DNA of 64,000 nt from Massilia sp. IC2-477. GTDB lineage: Bacteria > Pseudomonadota > Gammaproteobacteria > Burkholderiales > Burkholderiaceae_D. Each line of letters starts with the position of its first letter. The stretch's first letter is position 1. Shown here piece by piece: positions 1 to 8,708 of this stretch. The stretch covers positions 248,001 through 312,000 of the forward strand of contig NZ_JAJFEQ010000005.1 of the NCBI RefSeq assembly GCF_020707265.1, given 5' to 3'. The notes beneath the pieces were generated by a model. That model was not told the DNA's origin. It saw only the letters and a list, made by a program, of their open reading frames with translations, and did not search any database. Position numbers and translations under genes: made by a program.

Positions 1-491
1 CCCTGCTCGCGGAAATACTGGCGGATCGGTCCGCCCGGCAGCCAGTCGAAATCGCGCGCCACATTCAGGCGGATGCGGTTGCCCGGCAGGAGCGTGATCA
101 AGGCCAGGCGATCCAGGCGCAGCAGCAGCTGCACGCATTCCGCTTCGCTCAGGCGGTACACCTGCAGCATCTGCGCCATGGTCCAGTGGTTCAGCGCGCA
201 CACCGCCACCAGCAGCAGGCGCGTGTCCGACACCAGTTCGCGTTCCTGCGCCGGGCTCAGGGTGCGCAGGCGCTGGTGGCCCTGCCCGGCTTCCTGCGCC
301 AGCTCGGCCAGTGTCAGGCCGACCAGGGAGCAGATCTCGACCAGGCGCTCGAGGGTGAACTGCTCGCTGGCAAACAGGCGCTTGACGCTCGGTTCGGACA
401 AGTCGAGCGCCTCGGCGACGTCGCGGTAGGTCTTGCCCTGCTGTTTCAGTTCGCGCTTGAGCGTGGCGATGAGTTGGGTGATCTCGGACAT
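1..491 (-). CDS. XRE-type helix-turn-helix regulator, partial (C-terminus off the left edge)
   Basis: The reading frame opens at an ATG at 489-491 and stays open to the window edge, so the C-terminus is missing. The first 60 or so residues (MSEITQLIATLKRELKQQGK, then a stretch around RDVAEALDLSEPSVKRLF) form a lambda-repressor-like HTH; the SEPSVKRLF part is the recognition helix. After it the protein is Leu-rich (LERLVEICSLVGLTLAELAQ) with no recognisable ligand domain in the visible part. No good Shine-Dalgarno sequence precedes the ATG. It runs in the same direction as the GGDEF gene upstream of it (22 bp away) and may be co-transcribed. Seen: HTH and open frame. Inferred: a DNA-binding transcriptional regulator; target unknown. 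Confidence 0.75.
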   Translation of the reverse strand, partial: MSEITQLIATLKRELKQQGKTYRDVAEALDLSEPSVKRLFASEQFTLERLVEICSLVGLTLAELAQEAGQGHQRLRTLSPAQERELVSDTRLLLVAVCALNHWTMAQMLQVYRLSEAECVQLLLRLDRLALITLLPGNRIRLNVARDFDWLPGGPIRQYFREQ

Positions 492-513
492 GCGCTGTGC
501 AATGAGTAAGGAT

Positions 514-2208
514 TCAGACAGTGGCCGCCAGCGCCACGCCGTTCTTGCCGGTGCGCTTGACCGCATACATCGCGTGGTCGGCGCGCGCCAGCCAGGCGTC
601 CACGTCGACCGGCTCCTCCGGGCGGTGCAGCGCGATGCCGATGCTGGCGCCCACGGTGACGGTGGCGCCGCGCAGCATGAAAGGCGACTTCAGGCGCTCG
701 AGCAGCTTGCGCGCGGTGTCTTCGGCATGGGCGGCGTCGGTCAGCATCTCCAGCACCACCACGAATTCGTCACCGGCCAGGCGCGCCACGATGTCGGTCT
801 TGCGCACGCCCTGCAGCAGGCGCTCGCCGAACTGGCGCAGCAGCTCGTCGCCCTCTTCGTGGCCATAGCTGTCGTTGACGGCCTTGAAGCCATCCATGTC
901 GAGGAACAGCAGCGCGCACGGGCGTCCGACGCGGCGCGCCCGGCCCATCGCCTCCGGCAGGGCTTCCAGCAGCGCGCGCCGGTTCGGCAGGCCGGTCAGC
1001 ACGTCGCGCAGCAGCAGCGCCTGCAGTTCGGCGGTGCGCTCGGCCACCGCCGCCTCCAGCCGCTCGTTCAGGGCCAGCAGCGCGTGGCGGTGCGCCGTCT
1101 CGCTTTTCACCAGGTCGCGCATGGTGCTCGACAGGATCTGCGTTTCCAGGAAACCGTCCACCTGCGGGATCGGCGGCGGCTCGCGGCCGGCTTCGGTGGC
1201 TTCGGTGACAAGTTGGATCGCCCTGCGCAGCTGCGCCATCGGGCGCGTGAGGCGGCGCGCCATGAGGGCGGCGGCCACGGCCAGCAGCAGCGCCAGCAGG
1301 AAGCTCCAGCCCAGCATGCGCTGTTTCAGGTCGACGGTGCCTTCCATCGCGCGATCCTCGGTCTGGCGCACCAGCACGCTCCAGCGCAGCGAGGCCGGAT
1401 CGAGCATGTCGCCGGTCTGGCTGTAGCCGGTCAGGTAGGCGCGGCCGTCCGGCCACACTTCGCGCAAGGATCCGATCTGGCCCTTCTGCGCCAGGCGCAG
1501 GCTGGTGGTGTCGACCTTGGTCTCGACCAGGCCCTCGGGACCGAGGATGACGGTGCCGTCGTCGCGCACCACGAGGATCTCGGCGCCGTATTCGCGCAGC
1601 GCCGGCGTGAGCAGCTTGCGCGCATGGACGCGCGCCCACTCCCAGCTCATGTGCAGGCCGAGCACCGCGACCGGCTTTCCGCCGGCATCGAGGATCGGGC
1701 CGGAGGCGTCGACGAAGCGCCACGGGTCCTGCCGGCGCGGCAGCATCTTCTCGAGCAGCACGGCCGGATGGTAGTCGCTGGCGTGCACGCCGCGCATGCC
1801 GGTGGCGAACCAGGGCCGCTTGCTGACGTTGGCCCCTTCCAGCATGCGGCCGGTGGAGGCAGTCACCTTGCCGTCCAGGTCGGCGATGCCGATCCAGGCG
1901 TAATCGGGGAAGGTGCGCTGCAGGCTTTCCAGCACCGCGCGCGTCTCGTCGGGGTTGCGGGCGTAGCGCAGCTGCGGCAGCTCGGCCAGCAGGCGGGTGT
2001 CGCCGGTGGCCTGCTCGATCACACGGTTGAGCGAGTCGCGCATCTGCCAGGAGAGCTGCTGTAGCCGCAACTGGGCTTCGTCCCCGGCCTGGCGCACGGC
2101 GAAATGGTTCACCAGCGCCAGCTGCAGCGCGACCGTCAGCGCGACCGTGGCGCAGACGGCCAGGGTCATCAGGCTGGACAAACGCAATTTACCGAAGAAG
2201 CCGCTCAT
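514..2208 (-). CDS. Membrane diguanylate cyclase with periplasmic Cache-type sensor and GGDEF domain
   Basis: This 564-residue protein should make cyclic-di-GMP from two GTP in response to a periplasmic signal. It starts with a membrane segment (about residues 12-34), followed by a Cache-like extracytoplasmic domain of roughly 240 residues (YAWIGIADLDGKVTAST and KRPWFATGMRG are typical of dCache sensors). A second membrane segment (about 300-316, FLLALLLAVAAALMARRL), a HAMP-like/coiled-coil linker and a C-terminal GGDEF domain (from about 395, LTGLPNRRALLEAL) follow. The signature is AGDEF at 478-482, a substitution commonly found in active cyclases. No EAL domain is present. It is divergent from the LysR gene at 2447, with a perfect 12-bp palindrome just upstream of its start. 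Confidence 0.92.
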   Translation of the reverse strand: MSGFFGKLRLSSLMTLAVCATVALTVALQLALVNHFAVRQAGDEAQLRLQQLSWQMRDSLNRVIEQATGDTRLLAELPQLRYARNPDETRAVLESLQRTFPDYAWIGIADLDGKVTASTGRMLEGANVSKRPWFATGMRGVHASDYHPAVLLEKMLPRRQDPWRFVDASGPILDAGGKPVAVLGLHMSWEWARVHARKLLTPALREYGAEILVVRDDGTVILGPEGLVETKVDTTSLRLAQKGQIGSLREVWPDGRAYLTGYSQTGDMLDPASLRWSVLVRQTEDRAMEGTVDLKQRMLGWSFLLALLLAVAAALMARRLTRPMAQLRRAIQLVTEATEAGREPPPIPQVDGFLETQILSSTMRDLVKSETAHRHALLALNERLEAAVAERTAELQALLLRDVLTGLPNRRALLEALPEAMGRARRVGRPCALLFLDMDGFKAVNDSYGHEEGDELLRQFGERLLQGVRKTDIVARLAGDEFVVVLEMLTDAAHAEDTARKLLERLKSPFMLRGATVTVGASIGIALHRPEEPVDVDAWLARADHAMYAVKRTGKNGVALAATV

Positions 2209-2217
2209 GTAGGAAAT

Positions 2218-2229
2218 GGTAACGTTACC
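2218..2229. promoter_or_regulatory. Perfect 12-bp palindrome GGTAACGTTACC upstream of the GGDEF gene
   Basis: GGTAACGTTACC is self-complementary and lies 10 bp upstream of the GGDEF start codon, in the 238-bp divergent region shared with the LysR gene. Its position suits an operator or a leader-level element. The rest of the region (2230-2446) is AT-rich and has CAACA/TGTTG inverted arms at 2351-2362. The function is not known. Confidence 0.35.
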
Positions 2230-2446
2230 GTTGGAATAACCGGTTATTCTGCCACTTTCCTGTCGTCAAATAAATACCTTTGCGCATCATTTGTTGCTGA
2301 GTTTGCTATTTTTGTCGCGGCGCAACAAATTACATAAAGATATTACACAGCAACAGTTGTTGAAGTGAATACCTGGGCTACACTGGCCTGCATTATTCCA
2401 TTAGGGAAAATAATCACATGAGTACGCAGATGGACCGTTTCCAGAA

Positions 2447-3325
2447 ATGCGGATCTTCGCGCGCATCGTCGAGCGTCGCAGTTTTACGCTGGCGGCCGAA
2501 GACCTGCAGCTGCCGCGCGCGACGGTGACCAATGCCATCAAGCGGCTGGAAGCGCGCCTGGCCACGCGCCTGCTGGAGCGCACCACCCGCGTGGTGGCGC
2601 CGACCCTGGACGGCCAGGCCTACTACGAGCGATGCGTGCGCCTGCTGGCCGACCTGGCGGAAATGGAGAGCGTATTCAGTCACGCCGAACCCGTCGGACT
2701 GCTGCGCGTGAACCTGCAGGCCACCCTGGCGCGGCAGGTGCTGGCGCCCGCCCTGCCCGCCTTCCTGGCGCGCTACCCGGGCATCGTGCTGCAGATCGGC
2801 GAAGGCGACCGCCTGGTCGACCTGGTGCGCGAAGGGATCGATTGCGTGCTGCGCGTGGGGAACCTGCAGGATTCGTCGATGGTGGCCAGGCAGGTGGCGC
2901 AACTGACGCAGGTGACCTGCGCCAGCCCGGCCTACCTCGCGCGCCATGGGCGTCCCGCGCAGCTCGATGACCTGGAGCGCCACCTGGCGGTGCACTACAT
3001 CTCGTCGGCCACCGGCCGGCCCTACCCGCTCGAATTCACGGTGGGTGGCGAAGTACGCCAGGTCCTGCCGCCGGCAGCCGTGAGCGTCAGCGGCGCCGAC
3101 ATGTACACCGCGACCGGAATCGCGGGCCTGGGCATCGTGCAGGTGCCGCGCTACCGCATCGAGCACGAACTGCGCAGCGGCCAGCTGGAAGCGCTGCTGC
3201 CGGCGCTGGCGCCGCCGGCGCTGCCGGTCTCGGTGCTGTATCCGCAAAGCCGCCAGCTGTCGCCGCGGGTGCGGGTGTTCGTGGATTGGGTGACGTCGGT
3301 GTTCGCTGGTTTCCCCGGCCTGTAG
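2447..3325 (+). CDS. LysR-family transcriptional regulator with an apparent one-base deletion at the extreme N-terminus
   Basis: The 292-residue frame has the LysR winged HTH (RSFTLAAEDLQLPRATVTNA) and the PBP2-like effector domain (from about residue 85, GLLRVNLQATLARQVLAPAL). Such proteins usually begin MDRFQxMRIFARIVE. Here an ATG at 2430 reads M-D-R-F-Q and then runs out of frame. Adding one base at about 2444-2446 would join MDRFQ to the MRIF start at 2447. Translation from 2447 would lose only 6-10 residues before helix 1, so the product may still work. The family matches the LysR group that includes CrgA and DmlR. It is divergent from the GGDEF gene and convergent with the YitT gene. 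The N-terminal break may be a real mutation or a sequencing error. Confidence 0.85.
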   Translation: MRIFARIVERRSFTLAAEDLQLPRATVTNAIKRLEARLATRLLERTTRVVAPTLDGQAYYERCVRLLADLAEMESVFSHAEPVGLLRVNLQATLARQVLAPALPAFLARYPGIVLQIGEGDRLVDLVREGIDCVLRVGNLQDSSMVARQVAQLTQVTCASPAYLARHGRPAQLDDLERHLAVHYISSATGRPYPLEFTVGGEVRQVLPPAAVSVSGADMYTATGIAGLGIVQVPRYRIEHELRSGQLEALLPALAPPALPVSVLYPQSRQLSPRVRVFVDWVTSVFAGFPGL

Positions 3326-3341
3326 GCGGGCCGGGGAAGCC
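3308..3341. terminator. Convergent hairpin between the LysR and YitT genes
   Basis: Arms 3308-3320 (GGTTTCCCCGGCC) and 3329-3341 (GGCCGGGGAAGCC) pair over 13 bp with one mismatch around an 8-nt loop that contains the LysR stop codon. It sits between convergent genes, as a bidirectional terminator would, but lacks a clear T-tract. Confidence 0.5.
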
Positions 3342-3349
3342 TGGCAGGA

Positions 3350-3997
3350 TCAGTTGCCGAAGTAGCGTCCCGGGCGATGCCAGGCCATGACCATGCTGCT
3401 CATGGCGATCGCGCTCAGCGACGACCAGCCGACCAGTTGCGGCGATACGATCGCCAGTGCGGCCAGCAGGATCACGCCGTCGATCAGCACCTGCGTGCGG
3501 CCGGCATTGATCGCGTACTTCTTCTGCAGCCACAGGGTGACGATACCGGTACCGCCTACGCCGGCGCCATGGCGCGCCAGCGCCAGGATACCCATGCCGC
3601 AGAAGGTGCCGCCGCCGAGCGCCGCCACCATCGGGTGGATGTGGCCGATCACCAGGCCGCTGGGCATCAGCTTGAGCATGGCCATGATCAGGACACTGCC
3701 GACCAGGGATTTGATGGTGAAGCGCGCGCCCATGAACAGGTAGCCGAACAGGAAGAACGGCAGGTTGATGAGCATGAAGAGCAGGCCGACCGAATGGCCG
3801 GACAGGTAGGACACCAGCAGCGAGATGCCCGCCACGCCGCCCGTGATCAGGCCCGCGGCCTGCAGCAGCAGCACGCCCATGGCGACGAACAGCACGCCCA
3901 CGGTGATGCCGTAGACGTCATCGAACAAGGTATGCGGCTTGACCACTGTCGGACGGCTCGCCTGTACCGGTTGCGACTGCAGGGCGCCCTGCATCAT
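3350..3997 (-). CDS. YitT-family (DUF161-type) integral membrane protein
   Basis: This 215-residue protein is dominated by hydrophobic helices: about five or six membrane segments, beginning with TVGVLFVAMGVLLLQAAGLI and followed by the Gly-rich TGGVAGISLLVSYLSG typical of the YitT/YczE-like group. The C-terminal cytoplasmic domain of longer YitT proteins is absent, which fits the short proteobacterial form. The start chosen is the upstream of two adjacent Met codons. Substrate and role are unknown; membrane location is clear. It is a single gene, convergent with the LysR gene. Confidence 0.8.
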   Translation of the reverse strand: MMQGALQSQPVQASRPTVVKPHTLFDDVYGITVGVLFVAMGVLLLQAAGLITGGVAGISLLVSYLSGHSVGLLFMLINLPFFLFGYLFMGARFTIKSLVGSVLIMAMLKLMPSGLVIGHIHPMVAALGGGTFCGMGILALARHGAGVGGTGIVTLWLQKKYAINAGRTQVLIDGVILLAALAIVSPQLVGWSSLSAIAMSSMVMAWHRPGRYFGN

Positions 3998-4293
3998 CGC
4001 ACCACCGCTGCACGAACGGCGACAGAACCCAGGGCGCTCGGGCGCTGGGAAGTATTCGGGCCGGACAGGGGTCGAAGCTTCATTTTCCTCACAGTTCTCA
4101 GGGTTGGAACGATCGCAAGATCGGGGAAAGTGGACGTTACTGCTGTGTATAGCCCCTTATTATGTAGCATGTTGCAACGCAATGTAAGTGCGTAAATTCA
4201 CATGTCGGTCATTCGCGCTGCGAATATCAGGCTGGAGAGGGGCGTCGCGGAGAGAATGGGAAGCGGCAGCACCAGGCCGCTTCCCTTTGCTGC
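3998..4293. other. Intergenic region with a 9-bp hairpin after the TRAP operon
   Basis: This non-coding stretch is AT-rich near 4130-4200 and presumably holds the YitT promoter. Next to the end of the dctM-type gene, GGGAAGCGG (4258-4266) and CCGCTTCCC (4277-4285) form a perfect 9-bp stem with a 10-nt loop. It may end or protect the TRAP transcript, although no T-tract follows in that direction. Nothing else is recognised. Confidence 0.4.
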
Positions 4294-6195
4294 TTATTTA
4301 TAGAGCACGCCAGGCAGCCACATGCCGATGGCCGGGAAGGTGTACAACAGGATCACGCCGAGCACCTGCAGGCCCATGAAAGGCAGCATGCCCAGGAAAA
4401 TCTGGTTCAGCGTGACGTGCGGCGGCGACACGCCCTTCAGGTAGAAGGCCGACATGGCCACCGGGGGCGACAGGAAAGCCGTCTGCAGGTTCATCGCCAC
4501 CAGCAGGCCGAAGAACAGCGGGTCGATGTTGAAATGCGCCAGCAGCGGCACGAAGATCGGCATGAAGATCACGATGATCTCGGTCCACTCGAGAGGCCAG
4601 CCGAGCAGGAAGATCACGACCTGGGCCAGGATCATGAACTGGATCGGGGTCAGGTTCATGCCCAGCACCCAGTTATTGATGATCTCCTGCCCCCCGAGCA
4701 GCGCGAACGCGGCCGAGAAAATGCTGGAACCGACGAACAGCCAGCACACCATGGCCGTGGTCTTGGTGGCCAGGTGGGCCGACTCGCGCAGCAGCCTGAA
4801 GTTGAACCTGCGGTAGGCGATCGCCAGGATCAGGCCGCCGAAGGCGCCCATCGCCGCCGCCTCGGTCGGCGTGGCCAGCCCGAACACAATGCTGCCCAGG
4901 ACCGCCAGGATCAGGATCGCGAGCGGAAACAGGGAGCCGAGCAGCATCTTGAAGATCTCGAGCCGGGCAAAGGTGAACAGCAGGTAGAACACCGCCATCG
5001 CGGCCGCCAGCACCGCCAGCGTGATCCAGAAGCCAGTGGACGCCGGCTTGGCGACCGGGTCGGCGGATGCGGGCGTCGGGATCGCGGCCGTAGCTTGGGG
5101 CGCCGGCGCCGCGGCTGCGGCGGGGGCGTCGGTCGGCGGTTCGGCCAGTCCACCTTCGACCGGCGGCTCTTCCAGCCCACCGGCATCAACGCCTGATGCG
5201 GAATCGAACTCCTGCTGGGCGCCCATCTCGACCAGCTGCGTGGCGGGCGCTTCCGGCGCCGTCGCGATCCGGTAGCTGATGCCCATGATGGCAACGAAAG
5301 CCAGCGCCGGCAGCAGCGCGACGAACAGGTTGGTGGCCAGCGTGCGCTGGGTCCCGTTCGCGCCCTTGAAGGAGCGCAGCAGGCCGGGCACCGCCATCCG
5401 GTGGTAGGCGCCGGGGATCGCATCAAGATAGGCCGGCAGCGCCACCACGCGCTCGTGCGCCGGCAGCGGCGGCGCCATGCTGGGCTTCAGCTTGGCGATC
5501 AGGAGCACGTAGCCGACGTACAGCGCCGCCAGCATGATCCCGGGGAAGAAGGCGCCCGCATACAGCTTGACCACCGAGACCCCGGCCGTCGCTCCGTACA
5601 CGATCAGCAGCACCGAGGGCGGAATCAGGATGCCCAGGCAGCCTCCGGCCGTGATGCAGCCGGCCGACAGCTGGGTGCTGTAGCCGGCCTTCAGCATGGC
5701 CGGCAGCGCGAGCAGTCCCATGAGGGTCACGACCGCGCCGACGATGCCGGTGGCGGTGGCAAAGATGGCGCAGGTGACGATGGTGGCCACCGCCAGCGAG
5801 CCGGGTACGCGCGCCATCGCCAGGTGCAGGCTTTTGAACAGGCGCTCGATCAGGTTGGCCCGCTCCACCAGGTAGCCCATGAAGATGAACAGCGGGATCG
5901 AGATCAGGACGTCGTTGGCCATCACGGAATACGCGCGCTGCACCATCAGGTCGAGCGTGAGCTGCACGGCCTGGCCGGGGTCCTGGCTGTGGAAGGCGAA
6001 CCAGGCGAACAGCACCCCCATGCCCATCAGTGTAAAGGCGGTGGGGAAGCCGAGCATGATGGCGACCACCACCAACGCCAGCATCAACAGCCCAAGGTGG
6101 CCGTTGCTCATGTCGGCGGGGGCGGGCATCAGGGCGAACAGGGCGACCACGATCGCCACCAGTATCGACAGGCCGAACCAGATTTCCTTCCTCAT
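4294..6195 (-). CDS. TRAP transporter large permease, DctM/FcbT3 type, with a Pro/Ala-rich insert
   Basis: This is the main membrane subunit of a tripartite ATP-independent periplasmic transporter, driving sodium- or proton-coupled uptake of the ligand bound by the dctP-type protein. The start is the ATG at 6195 (MRKEIWFGLSILVAIVV), which overlaps the dctQ-type stop as ATGA; a longer in-frame start upstream gives only an Arg/Gly-rich non-family extension. The protein has 633 residues and 12 or more membrane segments. At about residues 320-390 it carries a Pro/Ala/Glu-rich hydrophilic insert between two halves that each match DctM. Large permeases of the FcbT3/TakM-like class are similarly long, whereas ordinary DctM is about 430 residues. 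The substrate cannot be read from this subunit. Confidence 0.92.
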   Translation of the reverse strand: MRKEIWFGLSILVAIVVALFALMPAPADMSNGHLGLLMLALVVVAIMLGFPTAFTLMGMGVLFAWFAFHSQDPGQAVQLTLDLMVQRAYSVMANDVLISIPLFIFMGYLVERANLIERLFKSLHLAMARVPGSLAVATIVTCAIFATATGIVGAVVTLMGLLALPAMLKAGYSTQLSAGCITAGGCLGILIPPSVLLIVYGATAGVSVVKLYAGAFFPGIMLAALYVGYVLLIAKLKPSMAPPLPAHERVVALPAYLDAIPGAYHRMAVPGLLRSFKGANGTQRTLATNLFVALLPALAFVAIMGISYRIATAPEAPATQLVEMGAQQEFDSASGVDAGGLEEPPVEGGLAEPPTDAPAAAAAPAPQATAAIPTPASADPVAKPASTGFWITLAVLAAAMAVFYLLFTFARLEIFKMLLGSLFPLAILILAVLGSIVFGLATPTEAAAMGAFGGLILAIAYRRFNFRLLRESAHLATKTTAMVCWLFVGSSIFSAAFALLGGQEIINNWVLGMNLTPIQFMILAQVVIFLLGWPLEWTEIIVIFMPIFVPLLAHFNIDPLFFGLLVAMNLQTAFLSPPVAMSAFYLKGVSPPHVTLNQIFLGMLPFMGLQVLGVILLYTFPAIGMWLPGVLYK

Positions 6196-6779
6196 GCCCT
6201 GCCCTCCCCGGCTGCACCCCTGACCTGCGCCTTGAGCTGGTCGACGTCGACTTCCTCGACGTCCGGCTCGCGCGCCGGCCAAGCGCCATTCTTCAGGCAG
6301 ACCACGCAGCGCACGATCTCGACGAAGCCCTGCAGCAGGAGCAGCACGCCGGCGAAGGGAATCACCATCTTGAAGGGATACAGCGGCGGACCGTTGGCGG
6401 TGAGCGTCGAATGCTCGCGGATGGCGAAGGACTCGGCGGCATAGGTGTAGCCGGCCCAGACCAGCGCCACCACGCCAGGGATGAAGAAGACGAAGTACAG
6501 GATCAGGTCCAGGCCGGCCTGCAGGCGCGGCGGGAAGAAGCTGTACAGCACGTCGCCGCGCACGTGGCCGTTCTTGGCCAGCGTGTAGGCGCCGGCCATC
6601 ATGAAGGCGGCGCCGTACATCATGATCATCAGGTCGAAGGCCCAGGGATTGGGCGTGTTCAGGGCGTAGCGCGCAAAGACTTCCCAGCTGATGAGGAAGG
6701 TGAGCGCGACGATCAGCCAGGAGAAGGCCTGGCCGACCCAGCTGCTGACCCGGTCGACAAAAAACAAAACGTTTTGCAT
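6192..6779 (-). CDS. TRAP transporter small permease, DctQ/FcbT2 type
   Basis: The 195-residue protein has four predicted membrane helices (for example FSWLIVALTFLISWEVFAR) and the DctQ-like NPWAFDLMIMMYGAAFMMAG stretch, followed by a charged C-terminal tail (PDVEEVDVDQL). It pairs with the large permease in TRAP systems. Its stop codon overlaps the large-permease start by 4 bases, implying translational coupling. The binding-protein gene lies 71 bp upstream, separated by a hairpin repeat. Confidence 0.92.
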   Translation of the reverse strand: MQNVLFFVDRVSSWVGQAFSWLIVALTFLISWEVFARYALNTPNPWAFDLMIMMYGAAFMMAGAYTLAKNGHVRGDVLYSFFPPRLQAGLDLILYFVFFIPGVVALVWAGYTYAAESFAIREHSTLTANGPPLYPFKMVIPFAGVLLLLQGFVEIVRCVVCLKNGAWPAREPDVEEVDVDQLKAQVRGAAGEGRA

Positions 6780-6811
6780 GGGGCTGCTCCGGTTACTGCG
6801 ACAGGGATGGC

Positions 6812-6842
6812 GTAGGGTGGTCGGCTATGCCGACCACCCTAC
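6812..6842. repeat. Single-hairpin GTAGGGTGG repeat between dctP- and dctQ-type genes
   Basis: GTAGGGTGGTCGGC (6812-6825) and its exact complement (6829-6842) enclose a 3-nt loop. It is a one-arm variant of the GTAGGGTGGGCGG elements at 32004, 40006 and 61187. A strong intercistronic hairpin here could raise the level of the binding protein relative to the permeases by protecting the 3' end of its mRNA; that effect is inferred. Confidence 0.8.
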
Positions 6843-6850
6843 AAAAGCGC

Positions 6851-8005
6851 TTACGCCTTTTTCGGCGGAGCGCCCTTGCGACCGAAGTAGTGGTTATAAG
6901 CCATCCGGCGCGGATTGTTGGTGTCCATGTCCCACTTCATCGCGCGCTCGGCAAAGGCGCGCATCGAGGCCTCGACCTTCTTGAACAGCGGATTGTCGGC
7001 GCCCTTCTTGGCCACCACCTGGTCCCATACCGCGAGCTGCGCCTGCAGCACTGAGTCCGGCGTTTTGTAGAATTTGACGCCGTTCTGGGCCTGCATGCCG
7101 GCGTAGTCCTTGGAATAGCGGTCGACCGCCTTCCACGACATGTCGGCGGACGCCGCCTCGACCGCATTCTCGATGATCGCCTTCATCTTGGCCGGCAGCG
7201 CGTCGTACTTGGTCTTGTTGAAGGTGATCTCGAACTGCTCGGAGCTTTGATGGAAGCTTTGCAGCATGCAGATCTTGGAGACGTCCGGGAAGCCCAGCAC
7301 GCGGTCGGAGCTGGCGTTGTTGAATTCGGCGCCATCCAGCAGGCCGCGGTCCATGGCCGGGACGATCTCGCCGGCCGGCAGCGCATTCACCGCCGCACCC
7401 ATCGCCGTGAACATGTCGATCGCGAGGCCATTGGTGCGGAACTTCAGGCCCTTCAGGTCGTCGACCTTGCTGATCGGCTTCTTGAACCAGCCCAGCGGCT
7501 GGGTCGGCATCGGGCCGGTGAGGAAGGACACGACATTGGCGCCGATGGACTTGTACAACTCGGCCAGCAGCTGCTTGCCGCCGCCGTACTTGTGCCAGGC
7601 CAGCACCATGTTGGCGTCCATGCCATAGGCCGGACCCGAGGTCCACAGCGCGATCGCGCTCTGCTTGCCGTAGTTGTAGCCCATGACGCCGTGGCCGCCG
7701 TCAAGCGTGCCCTTGGAGACCGCGTCGAGCAGGCCGAAAGCCGGGACGACGGCGCCGGCGGGCAGCACCTCGATCTTCAGTTCGCCGCCGGTCATGTCGT
7801 TGACCTTCTTGGCGAAGTCGAGAGCGTATTCGTGGAAGATGTCCTTGCTGGGCCAGGTGCTCTGGAAGCGCATCTGCTTCGGTGTCTGCGCGGTGGCGAT
7901 CATCGGGACCGCGAGGGTGGCCCCGGCGGTGCCGGCGGCTGCGGTGCCGAGGAATTTACGGCGGGTGGATGCTGGCTTCTTTGAATCGTCGTTACGCTGC
8001 TTCAT
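6851..8005 (-). CDS. TRAP transporter solute-binding protein, DctP/TakP-FcbT1 type, Tat-exported
   Basis: The 384-residue periplasmic receptor begins with a twin-arginine signal (RRKFLG at 15-20, then a hydrophobic Ala/Gly stretch and a cleavage-like AQT). The mature part follows the TakP/FcbT1 pattern: FQSTWPSKDIFHEYALDFAK, then GLKFRTNGLAIDMF with the ligand-carboxylate arginine, then DRGLLDGAEFNNASSDRVLG. This family binds 2-oxo acids or other organic acids; the actual ligand is unknown. It is first in the operon with the small and large permeases downstream. The start is the ATG at 8005. Confidence 0.92.
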   Translation of the reverse strand: MKQRNDDSKKPASTRRKFLGTAAAGTAGATLAVPMIATAQTPKQMRFQSTWPSKDIFHEYALDFAKKVNDMTGGELKIEVLPAGAVVPAFGLLDAVSKGTLDGGHGVMGYNYGKQSAIALWTSGPAYGMDANMVLAWHKYGGGKQLLAELYKSIGANVVSFLTGPMPTQPLGWFKKPISKVDDLKGLKFRTNGLAIDMFTAMGAAVNALPAGEIVPAMDRGLLDGAEFNNASSDRVLGFPDVSKICMLQSFHQSSEQFEITFNKTKYDALPAKMKAIIENAVEAASADMSWKAVDRYSKDYAGMQAQNGVKFYKTPDSVLQAQLAVWDQVVAKKGADNPLFKKVEASMRAFAERAMKWDMDTNNPRRMAYNHYFGRKGAPPKKA

Positions 8006-8321
8006 CGTCTGTCTCCATTGTGGTTTTTTACGAGGATGAACCGGAACACGTACAACTGCGACTTTGAAATAGATCTCCTTTTACGAGTATTGACACACCG
8101 TCACGCAGGATGGGCTTGTTTCCTTACGGATTACTTACACGGGGCTTACACAGTAGCGCTTCCCCGGCGCCGTTCACAGTGAGCGCCTTGCCCGTGCTAC
8201 CCAACATGAATGAGTTCGCGTATTTCCTGCCACATACATACCATTCTCCTTGCTATTAAAATAATTTCCAATAAATAATGCTGTTCCATTTCTTATAGCG
8301 TAAATATCTGGGAGATCGCTC
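8006..8321. other. Divergent intergenic region, TRAP operon / protease operon
   Basis: This 316-bp stretch must hold the promoters of both the TRAP operon (leftward) and the SH3-like/M48/CHASE2 operon (rightward). The 8240-8300 part is AT-rich. A GGGAG Shine-Dalgarno sits about 7 nt before the GTG at 8322. No convincing -35/-10 pair, riboswitch or gene was found. Confidence 0.4.
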
Positions 8322-8708
8322 GTGGCAACAGCATGCAAAGCCGGTGCAATCCTTTCCTTGGCCTGGGCGGCATTGGCTTGGCCGGCGGCATCCGCCGCAG
8401 CCGATGATGTCGGCGCCATCGTTCGCGTCACGGGTGTCACCAGTCCGCGCCTCGCCCTGTATGAGCGCGCCAGCAACGACAGCAAGCTGAAGGATCTCGA
8501 CAAGGAAGGCGTGAAACTGCCGCTCGACGTCTTCGATACGGCCGACGAGGATCGCTTCCTGAAAGTGAAGATCGATGGCGACAGCGTCTGGGTCAAGAAG
8601 TCGCAAGTCAGCGTCCTGCGCGCCATCAGCGCCGGCTGCCTGGCGCAGACGGCAGCACCCGTACTCGGTGGGGGCATCCGCGGAGGCAACCGCGGTTGCG
8701 GTAAATGA
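8322..8708 (+). CDS. Small secreted SH3-like protein, first gene of protease operon
   Basis: The 128-residue protein starts with GTG, supported by GGGAG upstream. It has a signal peptide (AILSLAWAALAWPAASAAA) and a single small domain, GAIVRVTGVTSPRLALYERA through FLKVKIDGDSVWVKKSQV. The beta-rich pattern ending in xVWVKxSQV resembles bacterial SH3-like domains. A Cys/Gly-rich tail (GGGIRGGNRGCGK) follows. Its last four bases overlap the protease start (ATGA). I do not recognise a named family. Its periplasmic location and coupling to the protease suggest an accessory or substrate-recruiting role; that is inference. Confidence 0.7.
   Translation: MATACKAGAILSLAWAALAWPAASAAADDVGAIVRVTGVTSPRLALYERASNDSKLKDLDKEGVKLPLDVFDTADEDRFLKVKIDGDSVWVKKSQVSVLRAISAGCLAQTAAPVLGGGIRGGNRGCGK

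Noticed and set aside
433-2064. Long plus-strand frame of 543 codons
   Set aside because: It is antisense to the GGDEF gene and is rich in Gln/Arg/His/Ala with no domain, typical of a high-GC shadow frame.
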